A DNA stretch of 64,000 nucleotides from Candidatus Tokpelaia sp. (GCF_008636115.1 NZ_QLZD01000016.1:38295-102294), one strand, 5' to 3'; counted from the first letter of the stretch, positions 8,778 to 17,737 are shown. Program-made: numbers and translations. The notes: generated by a model not told the origin, from the letters alone.

Positions 8778-9200
8778 TAATGAAACTCATAACAAAAAAC
8801 TGCGGCACCAGACAGCGCGTGACAAAAGCCGGAGCAAAGAGGACAACAGCCCTGTTTTGTCTCTCTTTGTCGCCAGCGGCAATGAGGGGAAGTAAAGCAG
8901 GAAAAGGTTAATTTCTTCTTTGCAGCTATAGGCAAAGATAAATTCTCCACCAGGCGGCACAGGCTGCGGCCGGCGTTAAAAAGCGCAATTTGGGGCGCAG
9001 AAAAGAAAGGGAATAATTGCTGTTTTATGCTGCCGGCCCGTATTTTGAGACGGTTTGCCGCCCTTTATCGGCCGAATAAGCAAAAACCCGGTAGAAGCCA
9101 TTAGCTTGTTTGAGGGGAAGCAATAATTTTTGCTGTTTTTTCTTGCCTGCGATTGGGAACGGCATTATATACTGCCCGCGGATAAAGGGGAAATACAGCT
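8778..9200. other. Intergenic with a possible dksA promoter
   Basis: There is no gene here. At about 9140-9170, TTGCCT and TATATA are separated by 17 bases, a plausible promoter for dksA. The rest shows nothing recognisable. Confidence 0.45.
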
Positions 9201-9626
9201 ATGAAGAGTATAAACAGCGAGCTTGAGAGAAATTATCGACCAATCGCCAATGAGCCTTTCATGAATGATCGGCAAAGAGCCTATTTTCGTCTAAAATTGC
9301 TGAGCTGGAAGAGCGAGATTTTGCGGGAAGCCAAGGGGACGCTGGAAAATTTGCAGGAAGACAGCCATAATCCTTCAGATCTGGCGGATAGAGCCTCTTC
9401 TGAAACCGACAGGGCGGTGGAATTGCGCGCCCGCGACCGCCAGCGCAAACTTATTTCTAAAATAGATGCGGCATTACAGCGCATTGATGACGGCACTTAC
9501 GGTTATTGTGAAGAAACGGGCGAGCCGATTGGCCTGCGCCGGCTGGACGCCCGGCCAATAGCCACGCTTTCGGTAGAGGCACAAGAGCGGCACGAAAAAC
9601 GCGAACGCGCCTACCGCGATGAATAG
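9201..9626 (+). CDS. dksA: RNA polymerase-binding transcription factor DksA
   Basis: A 141-residue DksA/TraR family protein. The coiled-coil domain spans about residues 20-100 and carries the acidic tip DLADRASSETDRA, which enters the RNA polymerase secondary channel and works with ppGpp in the stringent response. The C-terminal finger reads YGYCEETGEPIGLRRL and ATLSVEAQERHEKRE. Only one of the four zinc cysteines remains, as is common in alphaproteobacterial DksA. It is monocistronic by spacing. Confidence 0.93.
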   Translation: MKSINSELERNYRPIANEPFMNDRQRAYFRLKLLSWKSEILREAKGTLENLQEDSHNPSDLADRASSETDRAVELRARDRQRKLISKIDAALQRIDDGTYGYCEETGEPIGLRRLDARPIATLSVEAQERHEKRERAYRDE

Positions 9627-9837
9627 GCTGCCGGCGCACCGGGGCTCTACCGGCCGGCGCCGATTCACTTTAGCTCCCCTGATCTGCCCTGTTTGCCGGT
9701 GTCCGCTTATCCGGGCGCCGGTTTAGCTAAAGAATTTTATCTAATAAAATCGCCGCACAGCAACACCGCCGGCAGAGCGCCCCGGCCGGCGAGTGCGCTC
9801 CGATCTCATCTGCATCGGGCAGGCTTTAACGCGAAAC

Positions 9838-10443
9838 TCAGGCCAGGCCTTCATCTTTTTGCGCGGCTATAATGCCTGGCCTTTTAGCCAGCCGCTCCTG
9901 ATAATGCCGGATAGAAGGGAAAGATTCCAGCGGCAGGGAGAGCTGAGAGGCCCAGCGCAAAATGACATAAAGATAGGCATCAGCCACAGAAAATTTATCA
10001 CCCAGCAAATAGGGCGTTTTTTCTAATTGCCGCTCAACCGATTGCAAGCGCTTTTCCAGCTTCGCTGTGGCCGCCTGCTTTTCCGCCGGGGTTGCCGCCG
10101 CAGCAAATAAAGGGCCAAAATTTTTATGCAGCTCCGTGCCGGTATAATTCAGCCATTGCTGCAATTTTGCCCGCTCAAAACTGCCGCATTGCGGCGCCAG
10201 ATCTTTATCGGCATGGCTATCGGCCAAATATTGCAAAATAGCCGGCCCTTCGGTCAAAACACGCCCGTCATCAAGCTGCAGGGCAGGGACATAGCCGTTA
10301 GGGTTGATCTGCAAATAATCCTTGCCGTCCGCCGTGCGCTTACTGGCTCCATCAACGCGGATAAGATTATGCTCTACCCCTAATTCATGCAGAATAATGT
10401 GCGAGGCAAGCGAGCAGGCACCTGGCATAAAATATAAATTCAC
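9838..10443 (-). CDS. Glutathione S-transferase
   Basis: A 201-residue cytosolic GST with an N-terminal thioredoxin-like domain (MNLYFMPGACSLASHI, including the Cys-10 typical of beta-class bacterial GSTs), the cis-proline motif NGYVPAL, the glutathione-binding motif TEGPAILQYLAD, and an all-alpha C-terminal domain with the N-capping box FSVADAYLY. It would conjugate or reduce small electrophiles with glutathione. Substrate unknown. The gene lies on the flank of the phage remnant. Confidence 0.9.
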   Translation of the reverse strand: MNLYFMPGACSLASHIILHELGVEHNLIRVDGASKRTADGKDYLQINPNGYVPALQLDDGRVLTEGPAILQYLADSHADKDLAPQCGSFERAKLQQWLNYTGTELHKNFGPLFAAAATPAEKQAATAKLEKRLQSVERQLEKTPYLLGDKFSVADAYLYVILRWASQLSLPLESFPSIRHYQERLAKRPGIIAAQKDEGLA

Positions 10444-10536
10444 AGCACTCTCCTTCTAAAACAGAGATTCTCCCCCTTACTCGGCTAGACTGGGCAGAAA
10501 ATAAGGCAGAATTGCGGCGCCGAAGCCGAGAGAATT

Positions 10537-11676
10537 TTGCCGGAATTTATGTTTTATGATTTGCGCCAGGCCGTTGATGATGCGCTGGCCAAAGGCACGC
10601 GATTAGACGAATTTACGAAAAATTTTGAATCGACAGCAGCGAAGCATGGCTGGACGGGCTGGACAGGGGAAGGCAGCCCTGCCGGCCGGGCATGGCGGGC
10701 GCGCACCATTTATGAGACCAATTTACGCACCGCCTATGCGGCCGGGCGCTATAAGCAAATGACCGACCCGGATATGGTTAAAGCGCGGCCTTACTGGCAA
10801 TATAAGCACGGCTTTACCCGCCGGCCGAAAGCACCGCGGAGCCACCATTTGGCGCTTGACGGGTTGATTTTGCGCTGTGATGACCTGGCATGGAATGAGA
10901 TTTACCCGCCCAATGGCTGGGGCTGCACTTGCGGCGTTGTGCCGTTGAGCCGGCGCCAGATGGAGCGGCTGGGGCGCACTGAACCCGACCCCAGCCCGAA
11001 CCTGCCGAAGCGGCGGGTAATTGACCCGGCAACGGGTGAAACGGAGCTGGTGCCGCAAGGTATCAGCCCCGGCTGGAACCATGCACCGGGTAAAGACTGG
11101 GCAGAAGGGCTGATACCAAAAGAGCTGCAAAAACCGCTGGCGGATAGCCGCGATACGCCGGATAAAGGCACCCCGCCGCCGGCAAACCTTGTGCCCTTGC
11201 GCCAGATAGCGCGGCCGAGCAAAGCCGAGGAATTGCCCGAAGGCAAGTCGGCAGAATATTATGTAGACAGGATATTGGCCGCAGTTGGAGCAAGGCGCGG
11301 GCCAGACGGGGCGAAACTTATCCGCGATAAAGCCGGACAAGTAGTGGCTGTCTCTGACGCGATGTTTAAAGATGGCGCCGGGCATTGGAAAGTGTTTAAA
11401 GCCGGCCGCGCCGGCAATTTGCTTAAAGCTTTTGAGGCGCTGACTGACCCTGATGAAATCTGGGTGGATTGGGAGCGGCGGCGCGATACCGGCGAAATGC
11501 AGCTAAAGCGCCGCTATGTGCGCTTTGATCCGGATTTAGCGGTATTTTCTGCCTTTAGCTGGGGCAAAGACGGGTGGGGCGGCAGCACATTATTCCCTAC
11601 TCGCGGCAGTTCTGGAAAACGGGAGCGGTATATTGAAGGGCAGCGGCATGGCGCGCTGCTTTATCGGCGCAAATAA
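10537..11676 (+). CDS. Truncated Mu gpF-like head protein with nuclease-like tail
   Basis: Residues 1-145 match the C-terminal half of phage Mu F/SPP1 gp7 minor head proteins: ARTIYETNLRTAYAAGRYKQM, RPYWQY, SHHLALDGLILRCDD, YPPNGWGCTCGVVPLS. The usual N-terminal half is missing, because the frame is closed by a stop at 10486, so the gene is 5'-truncated. Residues about 235-379 form a separate domain ending RYIEGQRHGALLYRRK. This resembles the phage-encoded PBECR family (Barnase/EndoU/colicin E5-D/RelE-like nucleases) fused to head proteins. The domain assignment is from memory of the family. The start is uncertain: TTG at 10537 or ATG at 10549. Confidence 0.65.
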   Translation: MPEFMFYDLRQAVDDALAKGTRLDEFTKNFESTAAKHGWTGWTGEGSPAGRAWRARTIYETNLRTAYAAGRYKQMTDPDMVKARPYWQYKHGFTRRPKAPRSHHLALDGLILRCDDLAWNEIYPPNGWGCTCGVVPLSRRQMERLGRTEPDPSPNLPKRRVIDPATGETELVPQGISPGWNHAPGKDWAEGLIPKELQKPLADSRDTPDKGTPPPANLVPLRQIARPSKAEELPEGKSAEYYVDRILAAVGARRGPDGAKLIRDKAGQVVAVSDAMFKDGAGHWKVFKAGRAGNLLKAFEALTDPDEIWVDWERRRDTGEMQLKRRYVRFDPDLAVFSAFSWGKDGWGGSTLFPTRGSSGKRERYIEGQRHGALLYRRK

Positions 11677-11678
11677 AA

Positions 11679-11701
11679 AGCCGCACACAAGAGGCGGCTT
11701 T
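11679..11701 (+). terminator. Hairpin after gpF-like gene
   Basis: AAGCCGC and GCGGCTT form a stem directly after the stop. The same stem recurs after the second nuclease tail at 15313-15334. Confidence 0.6.
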
Positions 11702-11788
11702 GGCACCGAATACCTTGGGCAGCCTTCTTGTGAGGCATCGGAATATCAGTAACGGGCACAATATAGCAAAAAGGCCGGGGATAAGCAA

Positions 11789-12139
11789 GTGCTGGCAGAA
11801 ATTAAAATAGAGTTTGATGAGGCAACCAAAAGGCGGCTGGAGCAGTTTCTGGCCAGGTTTGAGGCCCGCGCCGCCAATATTCCCGGCGCGCTGAAAAATA
11901 TTGGCGAAGCGCTGCTGCAGGTCACACATGAGCGTTTTGACAGCGGCAAAGACCCGGACGGCAAAATGTGGCAGGAACTGGCACCGCTGACGGTGATGCT
12001 GCGGCGCAGCTCAAAGCCGATATTGCTGCGCACCGGGCGGTTGCGTAATTCCGTCTCTTATAATGTTGTGAATAATCGCCTGGAATTGGGGCCAAATACG
12101 GTTGATGCGCTCAAGCGGTGTCAGAAAGGGTGTGTATAG
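11789..12139 (+). pseudogene. gpG-like virion morphogenesis protein, C-terminally truncated
   Basis: Begins LAEIKIEFDEATKRRLEQFL at a GTG and matches Mu gpG/phage virion morphogenesis proteins: ALKNIGEALLQVTHERFDSG, PDGKMWQELAPLTV, ILLRTGRLRNSVSY. These proteins normally continue past the LELGPNT position with an IHQFGG-type motif. Here the sequence turns into unrelated VDALKRCQKGCV and stops, so the end is lost. The start region is almost identical to the second copy at 15419. Confidence 0.7.
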
Positions 12140-12190
12140 TGATTTCGTCTGACGCCCGGCATACTATATCCAGTGGCGTGGATTGGGAGC

Positions 12191-12247
12191 GTAGCGCGTT
12201 TTTGCCAAAAATCGTCTATTTTTTTGACAAAAGTTTCAGCGCGCTAC
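12191..12247. repeat. Hairpin-ended element, copy A
   Basis: GTAGCGCG at 12191-12198 is the exact complement of CGCGCTAC at 12240-12247. The interior carries TTTTTGCCAAAAA and TTTTTTTGACAAAAG. Related copies lie at 12969-13022 (B) and 15652-15705 (C), with compensating changes in the terminal stem. Confidence 0.7.
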
Positions 12248-12490
12248 AGAGGCACGGCCGGCAGTAATTTTTGCCCGCGCGCGATAAGCGATAAAGCATA
12301 AATGTCTCTATTGTGCAGGCTATAATTTCCCGGTTGATTTCGGGCCGTAATTCTGCCAAAAGAGCAGGAGAGGCGTGAGCCTGGATATTCCGGCTTTTGC
12401 CGGGAGTATGAAGAGCGCTCTATTGCCTGGAAATCTGAAGGCTTTTGGTTTTTATTTATGGAAATCCGGGCCGTTTGCAGTATCTCTTTG

Positions 12491-12578
12491 TTGGAAGTCT
12501 AAACGCTTCCAATATTTATTGTTGGAAGTCTGAACGCTTCCAATATTTGTTGCCGGAAGTCTAAACGCTTCCGGGTAG
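12491..12578. repeat. Three tandem 31-bp hairpin repeats
   Basis: Units start at 12491, 12522 and 12553. In the first two, TTGGAAG pairs with CTTCCAA. In the third, CCGGAAG pairs with CTTCCGG, so both sides of the stem changed together. The loop is TCTRAACG in all three. They lie just before tRNA-Ser(TGA). Confidence 0.85.
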
Positions 12579-12584
12579 GCGCAT

Positions 12585-12674
12585 GGAGGGGTGGCCGAGC
12601 GGTTTAAGGCACCGGTCTTGAAAACCGGCGTGCGGGAGACTGTACCGTGGGTTCGAATCCCACCCCCTCCGCCA
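12585..12674 (+). tRNA. tRNA-Ser(TGA)
   Basis: A 90-base class II tRNA with acceptor GGAGGGG, anticodon loop CTTGAAA (TGA), a long variable arm, the TTCGAAT T-loop and encoded CCA. It lies inside the phage remnant and could have been an integration site, but no repeated 3' end was found. Confidence 0.97.
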
Positions 12675-13064
12675 TATTATTATTCTGTGTCCCTTACACC
12701 TGGAATAATGCCGTAAAAATGTAAGGGGCCGGTTCATTTGGCAAAAAGTGAGGGAGTATTTGCCAAAGAATATAATATTGATATTTAATGATAGAAAAGA
12801 AATTTTACGAAAAAATGCTAAAAACTGCATAATCATTTGCCTGTGCAAAAGTGCTCAAAGATGTGCGAAATGTGTTCAATAGCGTGAGCCGAGCGTCAGA
12901 TTGGCTGGTGGCACCGGTTATCTCTGACGCCTGGCATACACTATCTGGTAGGGCATGGATTTGCCGCCTGGCGCGTTTTTGTCAAAAAACGTCTATTTCT
13001 TGACAAAAATTTCAGCACGCCACGAAAAATGCTTCTCCCCGGCAAAAGGAAGGGTAAGACTATA
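12675..13064. other. Intergenic in the phage remnant
   Basis: No gene is seen. The region from 12750 to 12860 is AT-rich. Hairpin-ended element copy B (12969-13022) lies at the right end, immediately before the propeller/hydrolase gene. Confidence 0.5.
12969..13022. repeat. Hairpin-ended element, copy B
   Basis: TGGCGCG at 12969 pairs with CACGCCA ending at 13022. The interior TTTTTGTCAAAAAACGTCTA and TTGACAAAAATTTCAG matches copy A. About 50 bases to the left also match the left flank of copy A (CTGACGCCTGGCATAC). Confidence 0.65.
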
Positions 13065-15068
13065 ATGAAGACTATAGTGAGCCTGTTTTTTGTTCTGACC
13101 TTGATTGTGTATCCCCATATTGTTCTGGCAGAAAATGCTCGTCATTATAGTCTTGTTTTGTCAAAACCGGGTCAGGAATTAAAAATTCTCAATTATAATA
13201 AACTTGCCCCTATTGCCTCTGTCCCCATGGGTGAAGACCTGCATGAGATTGTTCTCTCTGCCGATCAGCGGACAGCCTATATATCCAATGCCGGGATAAA
13301 TAATCAGGGGCATAATATCCATATTGTCAATCTTGAGACTCTGACAGTAGAAAAGACGGTTGATACAAGGCCGTTTTATATTCTTCACGGGCTGGCCTGT
13401 CTTCATGACAGGCTCTGGTTTACCGCACAAGGCTCCAAAGCGGTTGCCGTATATGATGTCAAGACCGGCAAAGTGACAAATCTGTTGGGGGCAGGGCAGG
13501 ATTTTACCCATTTGATTCAGGTCGCGCCTGATGAAAGCCGCCTTTACACGGCAAATGCAGAATCCGGCACTGTCGGTATTTTTGAGAAAAAAGAACTTCC
13601 CCCCTATAAGCTGCCCACAGGGATTCTGCCTCCTGAGGCCAGGCTCAGGCCGGACTGGCGGCAGATAATTGTCAATGCAGGATATGGCGCGGAAGGGTTT
13701 GATATTTCTGCCAATGGTGAAGAATTATGGACAGCCCGGCCTGATGGCCATGTGATTATTGTTGATTTGGCGGCGAAGAAAATTGCCTGTGATAGTGACA
13801 CAAATGTGCAAGGGCTGCATCGCCTGAAATTTATGCCTGACGGCAAGGCCGTTGCTATTGTCAGCGTTAAAACGGGCGATTTGCTGTTTTACAATGCCCA
13901 GACGCGGATTTTGGAAAAACAGGAAAAAATATGTAAGGGCGCCGGTCTTTATATGGATAAAGAAAGCAACAGAATGTCCGTTTCCTGCACGTTTGATAAT
14001 CAGGTTGCTGTTATTGACCTTATCAGCAGAAAACTTGTTAAAATTCTGCCTATAGGCCGTCCGGATAGCATTATTGCCGCGAGGGGCACTATAAAGGATA
14101 ATACCGCTACCCCATCTTATGGCCCGCAACTGGAAGGATTTGATTATCCTGCCCCTGTCCGGCATTTCCGCTTTTCTTCGCAAGGCCAGGAACTGGAAAT
14201 GGCCTATCTTGATTACAAACCGGCAAGGCCCAATGGGCAAAATATCATCTTGCTTCACGGCAAGAATTTCTGTGCCGCGACATGGGATACAACATCGCGC
14301 CTTCTGGTTCAGCACGGCTATCGTGTAATCGCGCCGGATCAGATTGGTTTTTGTAAATCCGCCAAGCCTGAACATTATCAATACAGTTTTCAGCAATTAG
14401 CGCGCAACACCCGGGATTTGCTGGAAAATCTGGGTATTCATCAGGCGGTGTTTATGGGGCATTCTACCGGCGGCATGCTGGCGATTCGCTATGCCTTAAT
14501 GTATCCTGATACGGTCGCAAAGCTGGTGCTGGTTAATCCGATCGGGCTGGAAGACTGGAAGGCTAAGGGCGTTCCCTCAATCAGCATTGATCAATGGTAT
14601 GAGCGCGAATTAAAACTCAGTGCCGCTGCCATTAAGAAATATGAGCAGGCGACCTATTATGCCGGGACATGGAAACCTGAATATGATATTTGGGTGACCA
14701 TGCTGGCCGGGCTTAATAATGGCAGTGGCAAAAAAATTGTGGCGTGGAATTCTGCGCTTCTCTATGACATGATTTACACGCAGCCGGTTTATTATGAATT
14801 TGAGCAGGTTCGCGCGCCGGTTCTTCTGCTGATTGGCGCCAGGGATAATACAGCCATCGGCAAAGATCTGGCTCCGCCTGATATAAGGAAAAAACTGGGG
14901 AATTATCCGGTTTTGGCCAAAGCGGCGGCGAAACGGTTTCCGCAGGCGCTATTGCATGAATTCCCCGATCTTGGGCATGCGCCGCAAATACAGGCGCCCG
15001 ATATTTTTCACAAAGCTCTGCTGCAAGGGCTCGGAGCGCGCAGTAAAGCTGTAAAAGCTATAAAATAA
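13065..15068 (+). CDS. Secreted beta-propeller/alpha-beta-hydrolase fusion
   Basis: A 667-residue protein with a signal peptide (about 1-22, ending in VLA). Residues about 25-335 form YVTN-type propeller blades (VGIFEKKELP, GHVIIVDLAAKKI, NQVAVIDLISRKLVKIL). Residues about 370-655 form an alpha/beta hydrolase with an oxyanion-loop LLHGKN, nucleophile elbow GHSTGG (Ser-467), acid in GARDNTA (Asp-594) and His-638 in LGHAPQ. It is predicted to be a periplasmic or secreted esterase, lipase or related hydrolase. Substrate unknown. AAAGGAAGGG precedes the ATG at 13065. It lies between the two copies of the phage module and looks like cargo. Confidence 0.85.
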   Translation: MKTIVSLFFVLTLIVYPHIVLAENARHYSLVLSKPGQELKILNYNKLAPIASVPMGEDLHEIVLSADQRTAYISNAGINNQGHNIHIVNLETLTVEKTVDTRPFYILHGLACLHDRLWFTAQGSKAVAVYDVKTGKVTNLLGAGQDFTHLIQVAPDESRLYTANAESGTVGIFEKKELPPYKLPTGILPPEARLRPDWRQIIVNAGYGAEGFDISANGEELWTARPDGHVIIVDLAAKKIACDSDTNVQGLHRLKFMPDGKAVAIVSVKTGDLLFYNAQTRILEKQEKICKGAGLYMDKESNRMSVSCTFDNQVAVIDLISRKLVKILPIGRPDSIIAARGTIKDNTATPSYGPQLEGFDYPAPVRHFRFSSQGQELEMAYLDYKPARPNGQNIILLHGKNFCAATWDTTSRLLVQHGYRVIAPDQIGFCKSAKPEHYQYSFQQLARNTRDLLENLGIHQAVFMGHSTGGMLAIRYALMYPDTVAKLVLVNPIGLEDWKAKGVPSISIDQWYERELKLSAAAIKKYEQATYYAGTWKPEYDIWVTMLAGLNNGSGKKIVAWNSALLYDMIYTQPVYYEFEQVRAPVLLLIGARDNTAIGKDLAPPDIRKKLGNYPVLAKAAAKRFPQALLHEFPDLGHAPQIQAPDIFHKALLQGLGARSKAVKAIK

Positions 15069-15083
15069 GCAGGAAAACAGAAA

Positions 15084-15314
15084 ATGAAAAGCTCAACCGC
15101 CGCTAGTGCTTTGGCAAAAGCCGGCTGCTATTTGCCGCTAAAGTGCCGTTATGTGCGGTTTGATCCGATAAGAGCGGTTTTTTCGGCCTTTAGCTGGGGA
15201 TCAACAGGCTGGAGCGGTAATACGCTGTTTTCCACAAAAGGCAATAAAGAGAAAGATGAGCGCTATATTGAGCGGCAGCAGCATGGCGCGCTGCTTTATC
15301 GGCGCAAAAAATAA
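15084..15314 (+). pseudogene. Detached second copy of the nuclease-like tail
   Basis: A 76-residue frame whose residues about 22-76 (RYVRFDPIRAVFSAFSWGS, then RYIERQQHGALLYRRKK) match the end of the gpF-like protein at 11511-11676. The two tails are visibly more diverged from each other than the gpG copies that follow them. There is no head-protein part, so it is either a dead fragment or a free-standing tail. An ATG is present without a strong ribosome binding site. Confidence 0.6.
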
Positions 15315-15334
15315 GCCGCTACAAGAGGCGGCTT
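15313..15334 (+). terminator. Hairpin after second nuclease tail
   Basis: The AAGCCGC/GCGGCTT stem is the same as at 11679-11701 and follows the stop in the same position. Confidence 0.55.
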
Positions 15335-15418
15335 TGCATGGGTCATCTTGGTCATCTGTCTTGTCAGCATTGATAGCACCCACAAGCACAATATAGCTAT
15401 TGGGAAGGATAATGTAAA

Positions 15419-15805
15419 GTGCTGGCAAACTTTAAAATAGAGTTTGATGGGGCAACCAAAAGGCGGCTGGAGCAGTTTTTGGTCACGCTTGAGGCCCGCG
15501 CCGCCAATATTCCCGGCGCGCTGAAAAATATTGGTGAGGCGCTGCTGCAGGTCACGCATGAGCGTTTTGACAGCGGCAAAAACCCTGACGGCAAAATGTG
15601 GGAGGAATTGGCGCCGCTAACAGTAATGCTGCGGGGCAGCTCAAAGCCGACTGGCGCGCTTTTGGCAAAAGCCGGCCGTTTTTTGACAAAAATTTCAGCG
15701 CGCTACACTTTGCCGGCATTGGAGGCATTCTGCGTCTTCAGGCTTTTCCCTGTGACCGACATATATAAGGCTGTTTTCCAATGCCGGCATGAGCCGGAAC
15801 AGTGA
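15419..15805 (+). pseudogene. Second gpG-like copy, broken
   Basis: A GTG start, then about 75 residues nearly identical to the copy at 11789 (FKIEFDGATKRRLEQFL, IPGALKNIGEALLQVTHERF). After SSKPTGALL the sequence departs into hairpin-ended element copy C and unrelated residues (RFLTKISARYTLPALEAFCV). The break point differs from that of the first copy, so the two were truncated independently. Confidence 0.65.
15652..15705. repeat. Hairpin-ended element, copy C
   Basis: TGGCGCG at 15652 faces CGCGCTA ending at 15705, a stem with one G-T pair. The interior TTTTTTGACAAAAATTTCAG matches copies A and B. The TTTGGCAAAAGCCGGC part also recurs at about 15110, at the head of the detached nuclease tail. 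Confidence 0.6.
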
Positions 15806-15917
15806 TGATTTTTAGCCCCGGACTATAGACCCCTCTGCCCGTATCTGCGGATTGATGACACAAGCCTGTTCCTTGCGGGCAAATTTTGCCATGACACCGG
15901 TTGAGCCGGTTGGCCTG

Positions 15918-17384
15918 TCAGTTCCATAAAGCCAGAATCGGCCAGCCGACCAGCAGTAAAATGCTGATAAATATGACGCCGAAAATTGCCCCAAGCCGCC
16001 AGAAATCCCTGGATTTAATATAGCCGCTGCCGTAAATAACTATGCCGGGGCCGGTAGCATAAGGTGTCAGGCAGCCCATAAGGCCAATGGAAAACAGCAG
16101 CAACAGGCTGAGCTGTCCCATCGGCACGCCGGGCATGCCTTTGCCAATAGCCAGAATCACCGGCAGCATAGTGGCGGTATGGGCAGAAAGGCTGGCAAAC
16201 AGATAATGGGCGAAATAAAAGACAAGCACCAGAATAATAATAGTGGCACTGGCGGAGAGGCCGGCCAGATGCGCGCTCATAGCCCCGGAGAACCAATCGA
16301 TAAAACCCGAGCGCGTCAGCCCATTGGCCATAGTCACCAATGTGGCCAGGCTGATCAATGTATTCCAGGCGCTGCTGTAACCGGTAATATCTTTCCACGG
16401 GACAATGCGCAAAGCCAGCATGAGCGAGACAGCGAGCAGGCAAACCACTGTGGCATTGATGATATGCGTGCCGAATATCCACAGGCAAAGGCTCAGAAGC
16501 ACCAGGCAGATTAAAATAATCTCCTTATGTGTCAGCCCGCCCAGTTTTTTTAGCTCTCCCCCGGCCCAGCCGGATACTTCAGCACTATGGGTGACCTCCG
16601 GCTTGTAAAAAATATAAGCAAGCCAGGGCGTTATAACCAGCAAAATAAGTCCCGCCGGCAAAAAAGCCAGAAACCAGTGCAGCCAGCTAATCTGCACGCC
16701 GGCAATTTTATTGACAAATTCCACCCCCAGCGTGTTGGGGGCGGCGCCGGTCATAAACATGGAAGAGCTCAGGCTGGTGCCGACAACCATCATCCACATA
16801 AGATAGCCGCCAATACGGCGGGAAGAGGGGTCATTGGGAAAAGAGCGGAACAAAGACGGCAGATTTTTGATAATGGGGAAAATAATGCCCCCGGTGCGCG
16901 CCGTATTGGAGGGAGTAAAAGGCGCCAGCAGGACATCAATAATCATAATGGCATAGCCCAGCGTTAATGTGCGCCTGCCCATGAATTTTACCAGAATCAG
17001 CGCCAGGCGGCGCCCCAGCCCTGTCACTTCATAACCCAGGGCAAAAATAAAAGCGCCAAATACCAGCCAGACCGTAGTATTGGAAAAGCCTGCCAGCCCC
17101 CATTTCAGCGCTTCCTTACCGCTGCCAAAGGCGGGATCGGCCAGCTCCTGCGCATTAAACAGCAGATAATCGGCGCCGATTATGCAAATGGTAACAGCGA
17201 TGAAACTGATTGCCGTTGCCGGAATCGGCTCTAAAATCATACCGGTGACCATGCCCAGAAACACGGCAAAATAGCGCCAGGCCTGCGGCGGCATACCCTC
17301 CGGCGCCGGCAGAAGAAAGATAAGACCCATGACGATAAAAGGTGCCAGCGACTTCCATAAATTACTGTTTTTCAAAGCACACAT
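15918..17384 (-). CDS. DASS family anion:sodium symporter
   Basis: A 488-residue inner-membrane protein with about twelve hydrophobic segments, of the divalent anion:sodium symporter (SLC13) family. The two SNT-type signatures are PFTPSNTARTGGI in the first half and TPYATGPGIVIYG in the second. These normally bind carboxylate and sodium. Likely substrates are di- or tricarboxylates such as malate, 2-oxoglutarate or citrate, but specificity cannot be read from the sequence. A second, more distant paralogue lies at 32886-34385. Confidence 0.9.
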   Translation of the reverse strand: MCALKNSNLWKSLAPFIVMGLIFLLPAPEGMPPQAWRYFAVFLGMVTGMILEPIPATAISFIAVTICIIGADYLLFNAQELADPAFGSGKEALKWGLAGFSNTTVWLVFGAFIFALGYEVTGLGRRLALILVKFMGRRTLTLGYAIMIIDVLLAPFTPSNTARTGGIIFPIIKNLPSLFRSFPNDPSSRRIGGYLMWMMVVGTSLSSSMFMTGAAPNTLGVEFVNKIAGVQISWLHWFLAFLPAGLILLVITPWLAYIFYKPEVTHSAEVSGWAGGELKKLGGLTHKEIILICLVLLSLCLWIFGTHIINATVVCLLAVSLMLALRIVPWKDITGYSSAWNTLISLATLVTMANGLTRSGFIDWFSGAMSAHLAGLSASATIIILVLVFYFAHYLFASLSAHTATMLPVILAIGKGMPGVPMGQLSLLLLFSIGLMGCLTPYATGPGIVIYGSGYIKSRDFWRLGAIFGVIFISILLLVGWPILALWN

Positions 17385-17737
17385 AAGATTTCAGCTCAAG
17401 GAGTAAGTGACAGGAGGCGGCAGGCACTATTTACCGATTATACAGAACTATTGCCGGCCGTATTTTGCCGGAATTTCCGGCAGAAACAGGCGCCAGGAGA
17501 AACTTCTACCATATTTCCGGCAGGAAATTCCAGCCCGTTGCCATAGATTAGCGTATCCGGCGCAGTGTGCCCTGAGTCGCCCGGCCCGTCAAAGCCGAAA
17601 AAAAGCGGCAACAGACAGAGAAAATGAAAATGTGGATAAATGAAAAAGCCGTTTTGCTGCGGCTTTGAGCCCGGGAAAGAAGGCAGCCGGGGAGCAGATA
17701 TAAAGGGCTAATATTCCGCACACCAGTATAAAACCCG
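17385..17737. other. Intergenic, no gene seen
   Basis: About 350 bases between the DASS gene and the AraC pseudogene. A short hairpin-like stretch (AAAAAGCCG/CGGCTTTG) near 17643-17670 may terminate transcription. Confidence 0.45.

Larger units (their letters stand above)
10489..15805. mobile_element. Decayed Mu-like prophage segment
   Basis: It contains gpF-type and gpG-type morphogenesis genes, a second partial copy of the gpF tail plus gpG, repeat elements and a tRNA-Ser gene. No transposase, integrase, portal, capsid or tail genes are seen, so this is a remnant. The limits are approximate and no attachment site was identified. Confidence 0.6.
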
